From NCBI RefSeq assembly GCF_003385845.1, contig NZ_QRDJ01000007.1, positions 709,380-773,379 of the forward strand: a DNA stretch of 64,000 nucleotides, read 5' to 3'. The stretch is from Kushneria indalinina DSM 14324 (GTDB lineage Bacteria > Pseudomonadota > Gammaproteobacteria > Pseudomonadales > Halomonadaceae). The number at the start of each line of letters is the position of its first letter. The stretch's first letter is position 1. Both the position numbers and the translations under genes were made by a program. Below, piece by piece: positions 10,702 through 19,722 of the stretch. Below the pieces are notes generated by a model, which was given only the letters and a program-made list of their open reading frames with translations, did not search any database and had not been told where the DNA came from.

Positions 10702-11697
10702 ATGCCCCTGCTACCTGCCTTTACTCGCGTCATTGCCACCACGCTCATGGCCCTGGTGCCTCTGGGGATGGCCCATGGCAGCGATGACAACGTCAAGATC
10801 GGCTTTATCGTCAAAAAGCCCGAACAGGCCTGGTTTATCAACGAGCAGCGCGCTGCCAGCGAGCTGGGTCAGGAGCAGGGCTTTGGCGTGGTGCGCCTGG
10901 CCGGTGAGGACGGCCAGCAGGTGCTTAGTGCCATCGATAACCTTCACGCGCAGGGCGCGCAGGGCTTTGTGATCTGCCCGCCGGACGTGCGCCTTGGCAT
11001 GGCGATTGCCAATCGAGCGGAGCAGTACGGCATGAAGGTTGTCACCGTGGACGATCAGTTCGTCGGCAGCGACGGCGAGCCGCTGGAAGGCGTGCCCCAC
11101 CTGGGCATGTCGGGCTACAAGATCGGTCAGCAGGTCGGCAACGCCATCGCCGAGGAGATGGCGCGCCGCGGCTGGGAGATGGAAAATACTGGTGCGCTGC
11201 GCATCTCCAACAACGAGCTGCCGACCGCGCGGGAGCGCACCGACGGCGCCACCCAGGCACTGCTGGATGCCGGCTTCAGCAAGGACAACGTGATCGACGC
11301 CCCGCAGCAGAACACCGATACCACCAGCGCCTTCTCGGCCGCCTCGCCGATGTTTTCCAAGTACGGCAAATTCGATCACTGGGTGATCTACGCCCTCAAC
11401 GAGGAGAGCGTGCTGGGCGGCGTGCGGGCCAGCGAACAGTACGGGCTGTCGCCCGAGGATGTCATCGGCGTGGGCATCAACGGCTCGGGCGCGGCCTTTG
11501 CCGAGTTCTCGCGGGAAAGGCCCACCGGCTTCTACGGCACCGTCGCGGTCAGCTCGACCATGCACGGTCGCCAGAGCGCCGAGAACCTCTATCAGTGGAT
11601 CACCGAGGACGAAATGCCTCCGGCCAATACCGAAACCACCGGCACCCTGATGACGCGGGACAACTGGGAAAGCGTGCGTGAGGAGCTCCAGCTGTGA
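10702..11697 (+). CDS. araF: Sugar ABC transporter periplasmic binding protein (AraF-like)
   Basis: Periplasmic substrate-binding protein of 331 residues, type I periplasmic fold (arabinose/ribose family). It has a signal peptide of about 24 residues ending AHG before [16 protein letters not shown]. The opening [16 protein letters not shown] and the [11 protein letters not shown] segment resemble L-arabinose-binding proteins. The ATG at 10702 has GGAG 6 nt upstream and starts directly at the signal peptide, so the upstream ATG at 10627 is rejected. Its stop overlaps the araG start (GTGA). Arabinose is the best guess; galactose or xylose is also possible. Confidence 0.88.
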   Translation: MPLLPAFTRVIATTLMALVPLGMAHGSDDNVKIGFIVKKPEQAWFINEQRAASELGQEQGFGVVRLAGEDGQQVLSAIDNLHAQGAQGFVICPPDVRLGMAIANRAEQYGMKVVTVDDQFVGSDGEPLEGVPHLGMSGYKIGQQVGNAIAEEMARRGWEMENTGALRISNNELPTARERTDGATQALLDAGFSKDNVIDAPQQNTDTTSAFSAASPMFSKYGKFDHWVIYALNEESVLGGVRASEQYGLSPEDVIGVGINGSGAAFAEFSRERPTGFYGTVAVSSTMHGRQSAENLYQWITEDEMPPANTETTGTLMTRDNWESVREELQL

Positions 11698-13226
11698 GTT
11701 CGGCCACAGCGACTGCAATGCCCGGCGTGACCGAGACCGACCCCTGGCTGTCGGTGGAAAACGTCACCGTCGAGTTCCCGGGGGTCCGGGCGCTTGACGG
11801 GGTGAACTTCAGCGCCCGTGCCGGTGAAGTTCACGCCCTGATGGGCGAAAACGGTGCCGGCAAATCGACCCTGCTCAAGGTATTGAGCGGTGTGAACCGA
11901 CTCACCGACGGTGCGCTATGGATCGGGGGTGAGCGCCACGTCTTTGCCAACGCCCGTGAGGCGCTGCGCCAGGGCATTGCGATCATCTATCAGGAGCTGA
12001 CGCTCTCCCCCAATCTGTCGGTGGCGGAAAACCTGCTGCTGGGGCAGCTGCCCCAGCACTACGGCATCGTGAATCGAAAGCGCCTGCGTGAACGGGCGCT
12101 CGGCATTCTCGAGGAGCTGGGCGAGGGCAGCGTGCACCCGGCCACCAAGGTGCGCGATCTCTCGATCGGTCAGCAGCAGATGATCGAGATCGGCCGGGCA
12201 CTGTTGCGCGATGCCCGCATCATTGCCTTTGACGAGCCGACCAGCTCGCTGTCGGTACAGGAGACGCGCCAGCTCAAGCGCATCGTCAAACGACTGCGCG
12301 ATGAAGGCCGGGTGGTGCTCTACGTCACCCACCGCATGGAGGAGGTGTTCGAGATGTGCGACGCCGTCACGGTCTTTCGGGACGGTCGCCATATCTGCAC
12401 CCACGACACCATGGCGGGGCTGTCGCAGGACCAGCTGGTCAGCGAGATGGTCGGGCGCGATATCGAGGACGTCTACGGCTATCGCACCCGCGACACCGGC
12501 GATGTCATTTTGAAGGTGGACGGGCTCGAAGGGCGCGGTCTGACGGCGCCGGTCAGCTTTGAGGTCCGCCGCGGGGAAGTGTTCGGGTTTTTCGGGCTGG
12601 TCGGCGCCGGTCGCAGCGAGCTGCTGCGACTGGTGTGCGGCGTGGAGACGCCAAAAGCCGGCGAGATCCACTTCAACGGCCGCAGCGGACGGTTTGGCTC
12701 CCCCGGTGAGGCGATTCGGGCCGGCATTGCCATGTGTCCGGAGGATCGCAAGTCGCAGGGCATCTTTCCGGTGGCGAGCGTCACCGACAATCTCAATATC
12801 AGCTGCCGGCGCTTTTTCAAGCGCATGGGCCTCTGGCGTCACCCCAAACGCGAGCTTGAAAACACCCGCGACTATATCGACAAGCTGCGCATTCGCACGC
12901 CGGGGCCGCGTACCCGCATCAGCACGCTCTCCGGCGGCAATCAGCAAAAGGTCATCCTGGCCCGCTGGCTCTCCGAGCAGATCGAGCTGTTCGTGATGGA
13001 TGAGCCCACCCGTGGCATCGATGTTGGGGCGCGGCGCGATATCTATAACCTGCTGTATGACCTGGCCGATCAGGGCAAGGCCGTGGTGGTGATTTCGAGC
13101 GATCTGACCGAGGTCAGCGCGATCTGTGACCGTATCGGCGTGATGCGCAGCGGGGCGCTGGTCGACATCGTCGACCGGGACGCCGCCACGCCCGAGCGGC
13201 TGCTGGGACTGGCGCTGCCGTCCTGA
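11694..13226 (+). CDS. araG: Sugar ABC transporter ATP-binding protein (AraG-like)
   Basis: Double-ATPase subunit of a sugar importer, 510 residues. The N-terminal half has Walker [10 protein letters not shown], signature LSIGQQQ and Walker [10 protein letters not shown]. The C-terminal half has the usual degenerate first motif (GAGRSELLR), signature LSGGNQQK and Walker [13 protein letters not shown]. The start is a GTG overlapping the araF stop, with GAGGAG 8 nt upstream, so translation is coupled. It pairs with the binding protein and the permease on either side. Confidence 0.94.
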   Translation: MSSATATAMPGVTETDPWLSVENVTVEFPGVRALDGVNFSARAGEVHALMGENGAGKSTLLKVLSGVNRLTDGALWIGGERHVFANAREALRQGIAIIYQELTLSPNLSVAENLLLGQLPQHYGIVNRKRLRERALGILEELGEGSVHPATKVRDLSIGQQQMIEIGRALLRDARIIAFDEPTSSLSVQETRQLKRIVKRLRDEGRVVLYVTHRMEEVFEMCDAVTVFRDGRHICTHDTMAGLSQDQLVSEMVGRDIEDVYGYRTRDTGDVILKVDGLEGRGLTAPVSFEVRRGEVFGFFGLVGAGRSELLRLVCGVETPKAGEIHFNGRSGRFGSPGEAIRAGIAMCPEDRKSQGIFPVASVTDNLNISCRRFFKRMGLWRHPKRELENTRDYIDKLRIRTPGPRTRISTLSGGNQQKVILARWLSEQIELFVMDEPTRGIDVGARRDIYNLLYDLADQGKAVVVISSDLTEVSAICDRIGVMRSGALVDIVDRDAATPERLLGLALPS

Positions 13227-13240
13227 TGCCGGGAGCACGG

Positions 13241-13262
13241 TCAATAAAACAGGCAATAACAA
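13241..13262 (+). promoter_or_regulatory. A-rich element before the araH ribosome site
   Basis: TCAATAAAACA (13241-13251) repeats the 11-mer found twice before the MFS gene. AATAACAA (13255-13262) fits AAnAAnAA exactly and lies about 10 nt before the ribosome site of araH. This is a candidate Hfq/Crc translational control site; the role is inferred. Confidence 0.4.
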
Positions 13263-13287
13263 CACGATGTCTGGAGAAGAGTGAATC

Positions 13288-14295
13288 ATGAGTAGCGACA
13301 AGAGCGTTCATGCCGACGACAGCGGGCAGGCACCCGGACGACAGGGTCTGATGAAGCCGCTTCGCACCCTGCTGGACACCTCCGGGCTGATTGCCATTTT
13401 CATCGTGCTCTTTATCGCGCTGGCGGTGGCGATCCCCGACTTTCTGACCAGTCGCAACATGATCGGTCTGCTGTTGTCGGTGACCATTATCGGCACCATC
13501 GCCACCACCATGATGATGGTACTGGCCCTGGGCGAGGTGGATCTGTCGGTCGCCTCGATCGTCGCCTTTGCCGGCGTCAGCGCCGCGGTCATCACCAGCG
13601 CGTCAGGCAGCGTGCTGATCGGCGCGCTGGGGGGTATTGCCGCCGGGGCGCTGGTGGGCGTGTTCAACGGTTTCGTGGTGGCCCGCTTTGGCATCAACTC
13701 GTTGATTGCCACACTGGCCGCCATGGAGTTCGTGCGCGGGCTAGCCTACATCACTTCCGGCGGTGATGCGGTGATGATTACCGTACCGGGCTTTTTCGAG
13801 CTGGGCAGCGCCTCGTTTCTGGGCCTGACCCTGCCGGTGTGGACCATGATCATCTGTTTTGTGATCTTCGGGCTGGTGCTCAATCTCACCGCCTTCGGGC
13901 GCAACGTGCTGGCCACCGGCGGCAACCCGGAAGCCGCGGCACTGGCCGGGGTCAACGTGCGCCGGCTCAAGATCATCGTGTTTGGTCTGCAGGGGCTGGT
14001 CGCCGGCATCGCCGGGGTACTTTTGACCTCGCGCATGGGGCTGGGCGACCCGAACACCTCGATGGGGCTGGAGCTGGCGGTCATCTCGGCCTGTGTACTC
14101 GGTGGCGTGGCGCTTTCCGGCGGGGTGGCCTCGATCACCGGTGTGCTGGTGGGCGTTTTGATCATGGGTTGCGTGCAAAACGCCATGGGGCTTTTGAACG
14201 TGCCGACCTTCTATCAGTATCTGGTACGCGGGGCGATCCTGCTGCTGGCGGTGCTGTTTGACCGCTGGAAGCAGCAGCGGCGTCAGCGGGCCTGA
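13288..14295 (+). CDS. araH: Sugar ABC transporter permease (AraH-like)
   Basis: A 335-residue inner-membrane permease of the BPD_transp_2 (ribose/arabinose/xylose) family with about 8-10 hydrophobic helices after a polar N-terminus of about 35 residues. Typical motifs are ALGEVDLSVASI near residue 75, the GNPEAAALAGVNVRR coupling segment near 212-226, and GGVALSGGVASITG. GGAGAAGAG lies 8 nt before the ATG. It is the third gene of the araFGH set. Confidence 0.93.
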   Translation: MSSDKSVHADDSGQAPGRQGLMKPLRTLLDTSGLIAIFIVLFIALAVAIPDFLTSRNMIGLLLSVTIIGTIATTMMMVLALGEVDLSVASIVAFAGVSAAVITSASGSVLIGALGGIAAGALVGVFNGFVVARFGINSLIATLAAMEFVRGLAYITSGGDAVMITVPGFFELGSASFLGLTLPVWTMIICFVIFGLVLNLTAFGRNVLATGGNPEAAALAGVNVRRLKIIVFGLQGLVAGIAGVLLTSRMGLGDPNTSMGLELAVISACVLGGVALSGGVASITGVLVGVLIMGCVQNAMGLLNVPTFYQYLVRGAILLLAVLFDRWKQQRRQRA

Positions 14296-14334
14296 TCAGA
14301 CAGTCATTGTGGTTTCAACGGGAAGGAGCGTGCC

Positions 14335-15510
14335 ATGAAAGGACAGTCCCTGCGGTTTTGTCTGGGCCTGAGCGCCGGTCTGCTGTGTGCCGGTACCGGT
14401 CAGTCGATGGCGGCGTCTGCGCCGATGCCGCCCAATGTTGAGCAGTTCGTGTTTGGCACGCTGCCGGATGGGCGCACCGTGCACGGCTATCGCATCTCCA
14501 ATGATCGGCAGCTGCGCCTGGAGGTGATCGAGTACGGCGGCATCATCACCTCGCTTGAAACGCCGGACCGCGACGGCCACATGGCCGACATCGTGCTGGG
14601 TTTCAATTCGCTGGAGGACTACCGTTCGTCGGCCTATCAAAAGCTCAACCCCTACTTCGGCGCGCTGATCGGGCGCTACGGCAATCGCATCGCGGACGGG
14701 CGCTTTACGCTGGAAGGCCAGACGTATCAGTTGGCCACCAACGATGGCCCCAACCACCTGCACGGCGGCGATGAGGGCTTCAACCAGAAGCTCTGGCAGG
14801 CCACACCGTTTTCCTCAAGCGAGGGCAGCGGCGTGGTGATGCGCTACACCAGCGCCGACGGCGAGGAGGGCTATCCGGGCGAGCTGGCGGTCGAGGTCAA
14901 ATACACCCTGACCCACGACGATACGCTTGCCATCGATTACAGCGCGCGCACCACGAAGGCAACGCCGGTCAATCTGACCCAGCACAGCTACTTCAATCTG
15001 GACGGCGAGGGCAGCGACAGCATTCTCGACCACGTCATGACCCTCGAGGCCGACGCCTACACGCCCGTTAACGAGACGCTGATTCCTACCGGTGAGATCG
15101 CCTCTGTCGCCGGCACGCCGTTTGATTTTACCCGTCCCACGCCGATTGGCGAGCGCATCGAGACCGACAACGAGCAGCTCCGTCGTGGCCAGGGTTATGA
15201 TCACAACTTCGTGCTCAAGCGTGCGCCGTCCTCAACGCCCGAGCGGGCCGCGCGGGTCACCTCGCCGGCCAGCGGGCGCGTGCTGGAGGTCGAAACGACC
15301 GAGCCGGGCCTGCAGTTCTATTCGGGCAATTTTCTGGATGGCAGCGTCAGTGGCAAAAGCGGGCGCGCCTATGGTCAGCGCTCGGGACTGGCACTGGAGA
15401 CCCAGCACTTTCCGGATTCGCCCAATCAGTCGGGCTTCCCTTCCACCATTCTCCAGCCCGGCGAGACGCTTGAAAGCCACACGGTCTATCGCTTCACCAC
15501 CGAAGACTAA
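14335..15510 (+). CDS. galM: Exported aldose 1-epimerase (mutarotase)
   Basis: Interconverts alpha and beta anomers of aldoses. The protein has 391 residues with a clear signal peptide (hydrophobic 8-22, probable cleavage after MAA near 27), so it should act in the periplasm. GalM motifs are GRYGNRI (113-119), NHLHGG (140-145), the catalytic His in TQHSYFNL, and the catalytic Glu in LALETQHFPDSPNQ. It lies 39 bp after araH with its own ribosome site (GGAAGG) and probably shares the transcript. Its job would be to supply the anomer preferred by the binding protein or the dehydrogenase. Confidence 0.93.
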   Translation: MKGQSLRFCLGLSAGLLCAGTGQSMAASAPMPPNVEQFVFGTLPDGRTVHGYRISNDRQLRLEVIEYGGIITSLETPDRDGHMADIVLGFNSLEDYRSSAYQKLNPYFGALIGRYGNRIADGRFTLEGQTYQLATNDGPNHLHGGDEGFNQKLWQATPFSSSEGSGVVMRYTSADGEEGYPGELAVEVKYTLTHDDTLAIDYSARTTKATPVNLTQHSYFNLDGEGSDSILDHVMTLEADAYTPVNETLIPTGEIASVAGTPFDFTRPTPIGERIETDNEQLRRGQGYDHNFVLKRAPSSTPERAARVTSPASGRVLEVETTEPGLQFYSGNFLDGSVSGKSGRAYGQRSGLALETQHFPDSPNQSGFPSTILQPGETLESHTVYRFTTED

Positions 15511-15530
15511 TCCTCGCATCACGCCACACA

Positions 15531-15566
15531 AACAGCGCCCCGCGGTATCTGCCGCGGGGCGCTGTC
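15531..15566. terminator. Strong 13-bp hairpin between convergent genes
   Basis: CAGCGCCCCGCGG (15533-15545) pairs exactly with CCGCGGGGCGCTG (15552-15564). The minus-strand copy is followed by TTTGTGTG, the plus-strand copy by TCGTAT. It may act in both directions for galM and the DCC gene. Confidence 0.7.
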
Positions 15567-15592
15567 GTATCCACCGATGTCGCAGGCGTGGG

Positions 15593-16003
15593 TCAGGACT
15601 TTTTATCACCCAGACCGCACTGTCCCGACGCGCAGCTTTCACAGCGCTGGCGGCCGGTCAGCCAGCCCGAGATGCGATAGCGCCTGGGCGCAAACCACAG
15701 ATAGACCCGGTCGGCCACGGGGCGAATCAGCGGCCAGCGCAGCGGCGCGGTCAACCAGCCGCGGCCGACCAGCGACCAGGCGCGGTGAGTCACATCCAGC
15801 CCGCGAATGCGCTTGCCGTCGACGTCGCCCAGCAAAATGGCGCTGGCCTCCTCACGATCCACGTCCGGGTAGCGGCTCGTGAAGTTCTCGGCGTGAATGT
15901 CCTCGAACGCGATGCGCTGATCGCGGTCGAGCCGCTTGAGGTGGTTGATCTCGTTGACGCACAGCGGGCAGGTGCCGTCATAAAACAGCGTCAGATCGGC
16001 CAT
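15593..16003 (-). CDS. DCC-family (DUF393) thiol-disulfide oxidoreductase-like protein
   Basis: A 136-residue protein with the defining N-terminal motif YDGTCPLC (Cys12, Cys15), a thioredoxin-like CxxC. The central region (LTAPLRWPLIRPVADRVYLWFAPRRYRI) is typical of the family. A C-terminal cluster of three Cys (RCESCASGQCG) could hold a metal or a second disulfide. Family members are proposed to handle thiols, but none has a firm role, and none can be assigned here. It is a single gene facing galM. Confidence 0.85.
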   Translation of the reverse strand: MADLTLFYDGTCPLCVNEINHLKRLDRDQRIAFEDIHAENFTSRYPDVDREEASAILLGDVDGKRIRGLDVTHRAWSLVGRGWLTAPLRWPLIRPVADRVYLWFAPRRYRISGWLTGRQRCESCASGQCGLGDKKS

Positions 16004-16187
16004 GAAAGGCTCCCGGCAGGTTAAGGGGCATGGTGACAGGATAGCCCATGAGAAGCCCTGGCAGGGAATGGCCGCCTCGGATCATCGCTTCAGACCTTGT
16101 GTAAGGGGACTGACACCTCGGCGTGCTACAACATGACCTTCATGCGTCGGGCGATGGTGTTGCCCGGCCGGTAAACCGGGGGCTTTC

Positions 16188-17387
16188 ATGTCTGATGTTG
16201 CTCGTCCTGACAGTCGCGTCAGGGAGGTTTTTCTGGCCTTTCTGATGCTGGGCCTGACCGCCTTTGGCGGGCCCGTCGCGCATCTGAGCTATTTCCGCAA
16301 TGAATTTGTCACCCGACGGCGCTGGCTATCGGAGCAGGACTACGCCGATCTGGTGGCGCTGTGTCAGTTTCTGCCGGGCCCGGCCAGCAGCCAGGTGGGC
16401 TTTGCGCTGGGGCTGATGCGCGCGGGCGGCTGGGGTGCCGCCGCGGCCTGGACGGCCTTTACCCTGCCTTCGGCCATCGTGCTGGTACTGTTCGCGCTGG
16501 GCGCAGCGGTCATGGAAGGCCCTATCAGTCAGGGCATCATCCACGGCCTCAAGGTGGCCGCGGTCGCCATCGTGGCCCACGCCGTGCGGGGAATGGCGCA
16601 AAACCTCTGCCCTGACAAGCGCCGTGTCGGCATTGCGCTGGTGGCAGTGCTGATGGCGCTGTTGGTAGGCGGCTCGGCGGGTCAGGTGGGGGCGATCGTG
16701 ATCGGGGCTGTGGTCGGGCTGTTCTGGTGTCGGGGGCAGGGCGTGCCGGAGGCCCATGACGTGGCCTTTGGCGTCTCCCGGCGGGTCGGGCGACTTGCGG
16801 CGGTGGGCTTCGGCGCTTTGCTGGCCGGGCTGCCCCTGCTGGCCTGGGCCACCCCCTCGCTGATCGTGGCCATCATGGATGCCTTCTATCGGGCCGGCGC
16901 GCTGGTCTTCGGCGGCGGGCACGTGGTGCTGCCGCTGCTGGAATCGGGGGTCGTGCAGACCGGCTGGGTTTCCGAGAATGATTTTCTGACTGGCTATGGC
17001 GCCGCCCAGGCCGTGCCGGGGCCGCTGTTTACCTTTGCCGCCTATCTGGGGGCCGTGATCACCCCGGGGGCGGGCGCCCTTATGGGGGCCATCCTCGCGC
17101 TGCTGATGATTTTTCTGCCCGGCATGCTGTTGCTGGTCGCTGTGCTGCCGTACTGGCATGGCTTCCGGCGCCTGGAGAGCGTTCAGGGGGTGATGCGCGG
17201 CGCCAACGCCGCGGTGGTCGGCATTCTGGGCGCGGCGCTCTACCAGCCGGTCTGGACCAGCGCCATTGTCGGCCCTCGTGAGTTCGTGCTGGCCCTGACG
17301 GGCTTTTTGCTGCTGGGCGTCTGGAAGCTGCCCGCCTGGGCGGTGGTGATCGCAATGGCCATCGGCGGGCTGCTCATTACCCTGTAG
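16188..17387 (+). CDS. chrA: Chromate transporter family protein (long-chain CHR)
   Basis: A 399-residue membrane protein with two homologous CHR halves. The first opens with FLMLGLTAFGGPVAHLSYF and contains LCQFLPGPASSQVGF. The second contains GALVFGGGHVVLPLL and AAQAVPGPLFTFAAYLG. This repeat and the two PGP motifs define the long ChrA form, which exports chromate in characterised cases. Many chromosomal homologues have no proven chromate role. No chrB or other metal resistance gene is nearby. The ATG at 16188 directly precedes the conserved start. Confidence 0.88.
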   Translation: MSDVARPDSRVREVFLAFLMLGLTAFGGPVAHLSYFRNEFVTRRRWLSEQDYADLVALCQFLPGPASSQVGFALGLMRAGGWGAAAAWTAFTLPSAIVLVLFALGAAVMEGPISQGIIHGLKVAAVAIVAHAVRGMAQNLCPDKRRVGIALVAVLMALLVGGSAGQVGAIVIGAVVGLFWCRGQGVPEAHDVAFGVSRRVGRLAAVGFGALLAGLPLLAWATPSLIVAIMDAFYRAGALVFGGGHVVLPLLESGVVQTGWVSENDFLTGYGAAQAVPGPLFTFAAYLGAVITPGAGALMGAILALLMIFLPGMLLLVAVLPYWHGFRRLESVQGVMRGANAAVVGILGAALYQPVWTSAIVGPREFVLALTGFLLLGVWKLPAWAVVIAMAIGGLLITL

Positions 17388-17417
17388 GCGTGTTGCCTGC
17401 CTTTGAGCCGAAAGCGC

Positions 17418-18353
17418 TCAGCCGGTGCCGGCAAGCTGAAGCACCAGCGGCATGGCCAGCATCGCCAGCAGCGTCTGGCCGGTGATGATCGCCGCCATCA
17501 GCTCGGCATCGCCGCCGAGCTGGCGGGCCAGAATGTAGGCAGACGTTGCGGTGGGCAGCGCGGCAAACAGCAGCGCCACGTTAAGCTCCACGCCGTGCAG
17601 TCCCACAAGCCAGGCAAGGCCTGCCACCAGCAGCGGCGTGACCACAAGCTTCATCGCGCTTGAAAGCCAGAACGCCCGCCCACCGCGCCATAGCGCGCTC
17701 AGACGCAGCGCCACCCCCACGGCCACCAGCCCCAGCGGCAGGGCGGCCTGTCCCAGCAGCTCAAGGGCCGGCTCGGTCACGCCTGGCAGACCGATGCCGC
17801 TGACGTTGAGTGCCACCCCCACCATACAGGCCAGAATCAGCGGATTGCGCAAAAGCGCCAGCACGCTTTTGCGCACACTGGCCTGACCCTGGTGGTCAGA
17901 AACGATAGTGCCGGAGGCCACAAAGGCCAGCACGCACAGGATGTTGGCGGTGGGTACCATCAGCGCGATGGCCACCGCCGCCACGGTCAGGCCCGGCTCG
18001 CCGTAAAGCGCCGCCGCGCCGGCCACGCCGACATAGGTGTTAAAGCGCACCACGCCCTGAAACGCCGAGGTGAACGCCGGCGGTGACAGGGCCAGTCGAG
18101 TGCGCGCCAGCCACAGCACGGCGCCGAGCAGCAGCATGGTGCCGAGCAGGGCCACGGCCAGCGGCAGTACCGACACCTGACTGACATCGGCGGTGGCCAG
18201 TGTCGCCACCAGCATGGCCGGAAAGAGCAGGTAGTAGATGACGCGTTCCAGCCGCGGCCAGAAGTCACCGCCGGGAAAACGCGCCCGGCCCAGCACCGCA
18301 CCCAGCGCGATCAGGGCAAAGAGCGGGGCCAGCGCATCAACGATACCGGTCAT
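17418..18353 (-). CDS. AEC (auxin efflux carrier) family transporter
   Basis: A 311-residue protein with about 10 hydrophobic helices and the membrane-transport (AEC) pattern: ALAPLFALIALGAVLGR at the N-terminus, NTYVGVAGAAALYGEPG in the middle, and ALPTATSAYILARQLGGD near residues 268-285. Bacterial members carry malate, malonate or other organic anions. The substrate is unknown here. It is convergent with chrA and lies 20 bp after aroQ on the same strand, so co-transcription with aroQ is possible. Confidence 0.85.
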   Translation of the reverse strand: MTGIVDALAPLFALIALGAVLGRARFPGGDFWPRLERVIYYLLFPAMLVATLATADVSQVSVLPLAVALLGTMLLLGAVLWLARTRLALSPPAFTSAFQGVVRFNTYVGVAGAAALYGEPGLTVAAVAIALMVPTANILCVLAFVASGTIVSDHQGQASVRKSVLALLRNPLILACMVGVALNVSGIGLPGVTEPALELLGQAALPLGLVAVGVALRLSALWRGGRAFWLSSAMKLVVTPLLVAGLAWLVGLHGVELNVALLFAALPTATSAYILARQLGGDAELMAAIITGQTLLAMLAMPLVLQLAGTG

Positions 18354-18373
18354 GGGGGCGTTCCCGGAAAGCG

Positions 18374-18796
18374 CTAGCGCGCCAGAAAATCGATCGCCGC
18401 CAGATAGCCGAAGCTGCCCATGCCGGCGATGACCGCCTCGGCGCGTGCGGAGATATACGAGTGGTGGCGAAACGCCTCGCGGGTGTGGATGTTGGACAGA
18501 TGTACCTCTATTACGTGCCCCTCGAACGCCTTGAGAGCGTCCAGAAGCGCCACCGAAGTGTGCGACCAGGCCGCCGGGTTGATGACGATGGCATCAAAGC
18601 GTCCACGCGCCTCGTGGATGCGATCGAGCATCACGCCTTCGTGGTTGGTCTGCAAAAAATCGGTCCCCACACCCTTGTCGAAGGCGCGGTGACGAATGGC
18701 GTTTTCGATATCGGCCAGCGTCTCGTGGCCGTAGATCTCGGGCTCGCGCTTGCCCAGCAGATTCAGATTGGGGCCGTTGAGGATTAAAACGTTCAT
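18374..18796 (-). CDS. aroQ: Type II 3-dehydroquinate dehydratase
   Basis: Third step of the shikimate pathway, dehydrating 3-dehydroquinate. At 140 residues it has the usual size for the dodecameric type II enzyme. The N-terminal [17 protein letters not shown] holds the catalytic Tyr22, His79 is in the active-site segment NPAAWSHTS, and His99 is in EVHLSNIH. Many homologues read NPGAYTHTS at the second motif, so the Trp and Ser here are mild variants. Its ATG overlaps the stop of the upstream lipoprotein gene by 4 nt. No accB/accC genes follow, unlike the arrangement in many gammaproteobacteria. Confidence 0.93.
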   Translation of the reverse strand: MNVLILNGPNLNLLGKREPEIYGHETLADIENAIRHRAFDKGVGTDFLQTNHEGVMLDRIHEARGRFDAIVINPAAWSHTSVALLDALKAFEGHVIEVHLSNIHTREAFRHHSYISARAEAVIAGMGSFGYLAAIDFLAR

Positions 18797-19680
18797 CGTG
18801 ACTCCGGTGCGTCAGTGGCTGGCGATTCAGGCACAAACCGTGGCTTCAGGACGCCCTCGAGCTCGCTGTAGGGAATGGTCAGCGTCGGCTGGCCGATAGC
18901 GTAGGGGCCAAGATCGTAGACGTTGTAGGTGACGGCCATGGCGTCTTCCAGCGGGGCGGCGTTGTCGCTGGGCGAGAACGGCCAGTTGATGGGATCAAGC
19001 GTCTGCCCCACCTCGCTGTTCTCCTGCCAGTCCTGCCAGGCGTCCTTCAGTGCCGCCTCGAAGGCCGGCTTCTGGCCCTCTTCCAGCATGTCATCCAGCG
19101 TCACGACCTGACGGGTCGTCTCATCGATGACCATATAGTCCGTCCCCGGCATGCCGTGGGCGCCACCGGTCATGACATGGCTTTTAAGCTCCAGAATCAG
19201 CAGATCGTCGTGACGGCTGACCTCCTCGGCTTCAAGGCTTGCGTAGTAGTGGCTCGAGTTGTCCGTGTCTTCATTGGCCCGGGCGCTTTGATCAAAAAAA
19301 CCCTCGGCGTAGGTGTCTACCGTTGAGGGCAGGTTGTCTTCATCGATCCCCGAGTCACTGACCGGGTTGCCCATGCGGACCAGGCGTTGCTCCAGCTGGC
19401 GGGAAAGTTCCGGGGCATTGTCGAACTCGATCATGTGAATCTCGATGCTGGCGCAGTCGTCGCCCTCACAGTCCGGTGCCGTGATCGTGCGGTTGACGAA
19501 AGTGGGCGAGAGGCCGTCCTGCTGATCCTGCGTATCGGTCGTGCTGGCGGTGGACGAGACGTTGTCCTGGGTGGCGTTCTGATCATCAACGGTCTGGTCA
19601 TCGCCGGTTTGATCGCAGGCGGTGAGGGCCAGTAACAGGGCCGGCACAGCCAGCCATTGGTAGCGGGTTGAAGTCGTCAT
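18793..19680 (-). CDS. DUF3298/RsiV-like lipoprotein
   Basis: A 295-residue predicted lipoprotein with signal sequence and lipobox LTAC (Cys22), followed by a low-complexity acidic/polar linker rich in Asp, Gln and Thr (about 23-55). The rest matches the DUF4163/DUF3298 pattern: paired beta-rich domain, [17 protein letters not shown]..., [15 protein letters not shown], and the C-terminal [19 protein letters not shown]. Related folds occur in the Bacillus anti-sigma factor RsiV, which binds lysozyme, but no transmembrane anti-sigma part is present here. Role unknown, in the outer or inner membrane facing the periplasm. It is translationally coupled to aroQ. Confidence 0.82.
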   Translation of the reverse strand: MTTSTRYQWLAVPALLLALTACDQTGDDQTVDDQNATQDNVSSTASTTDTQDQQDGLSPTFVNRTITAPDCEGDDCASIEIHMIEFDNAPELSRQLEQRLVRMGNPVSDSGIDEDNLPSTVDTYAEGFFDQSARANEDTDNSSHYYASLEAEEVSRHDDLLILELKSHVMTGGAHGMPGTDYMVIDETTRQVVTLDDMLEEGQKPAFEAALKDAWQDWQENSEVGQTLDPINWPFSPSDNAAPLEDAMAVTYNVYDLGPYAIGQPTLTIPYSELEGVLKPRFVPESPATDAPESR

Positions 19681-19722
19681 GTGATGTCTCTTTCGTGACA
19701 GGTGATGGCAGTATAGGGTCGT

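Noticed and set aside
11916-13301. 461-residue minus-strand open frame
   Set aside because: Antisense of araG; the plus strand has both full ATPase motif sets.
10702-15510. Classical L-arabinose catabolic operon (araBAD)
   Set aside because: Only the transporter resembles arabinose genes; there is no isomerase, kinase or epimerase AraD, and the nearby enzyme is an aldose dehydrogenase.
16188-17387. Mobile chromate-resistance island
   Set aside because: A lone chrA homologue without chrB, transposase or composition shift looks like an ordinary chromosomal gene.
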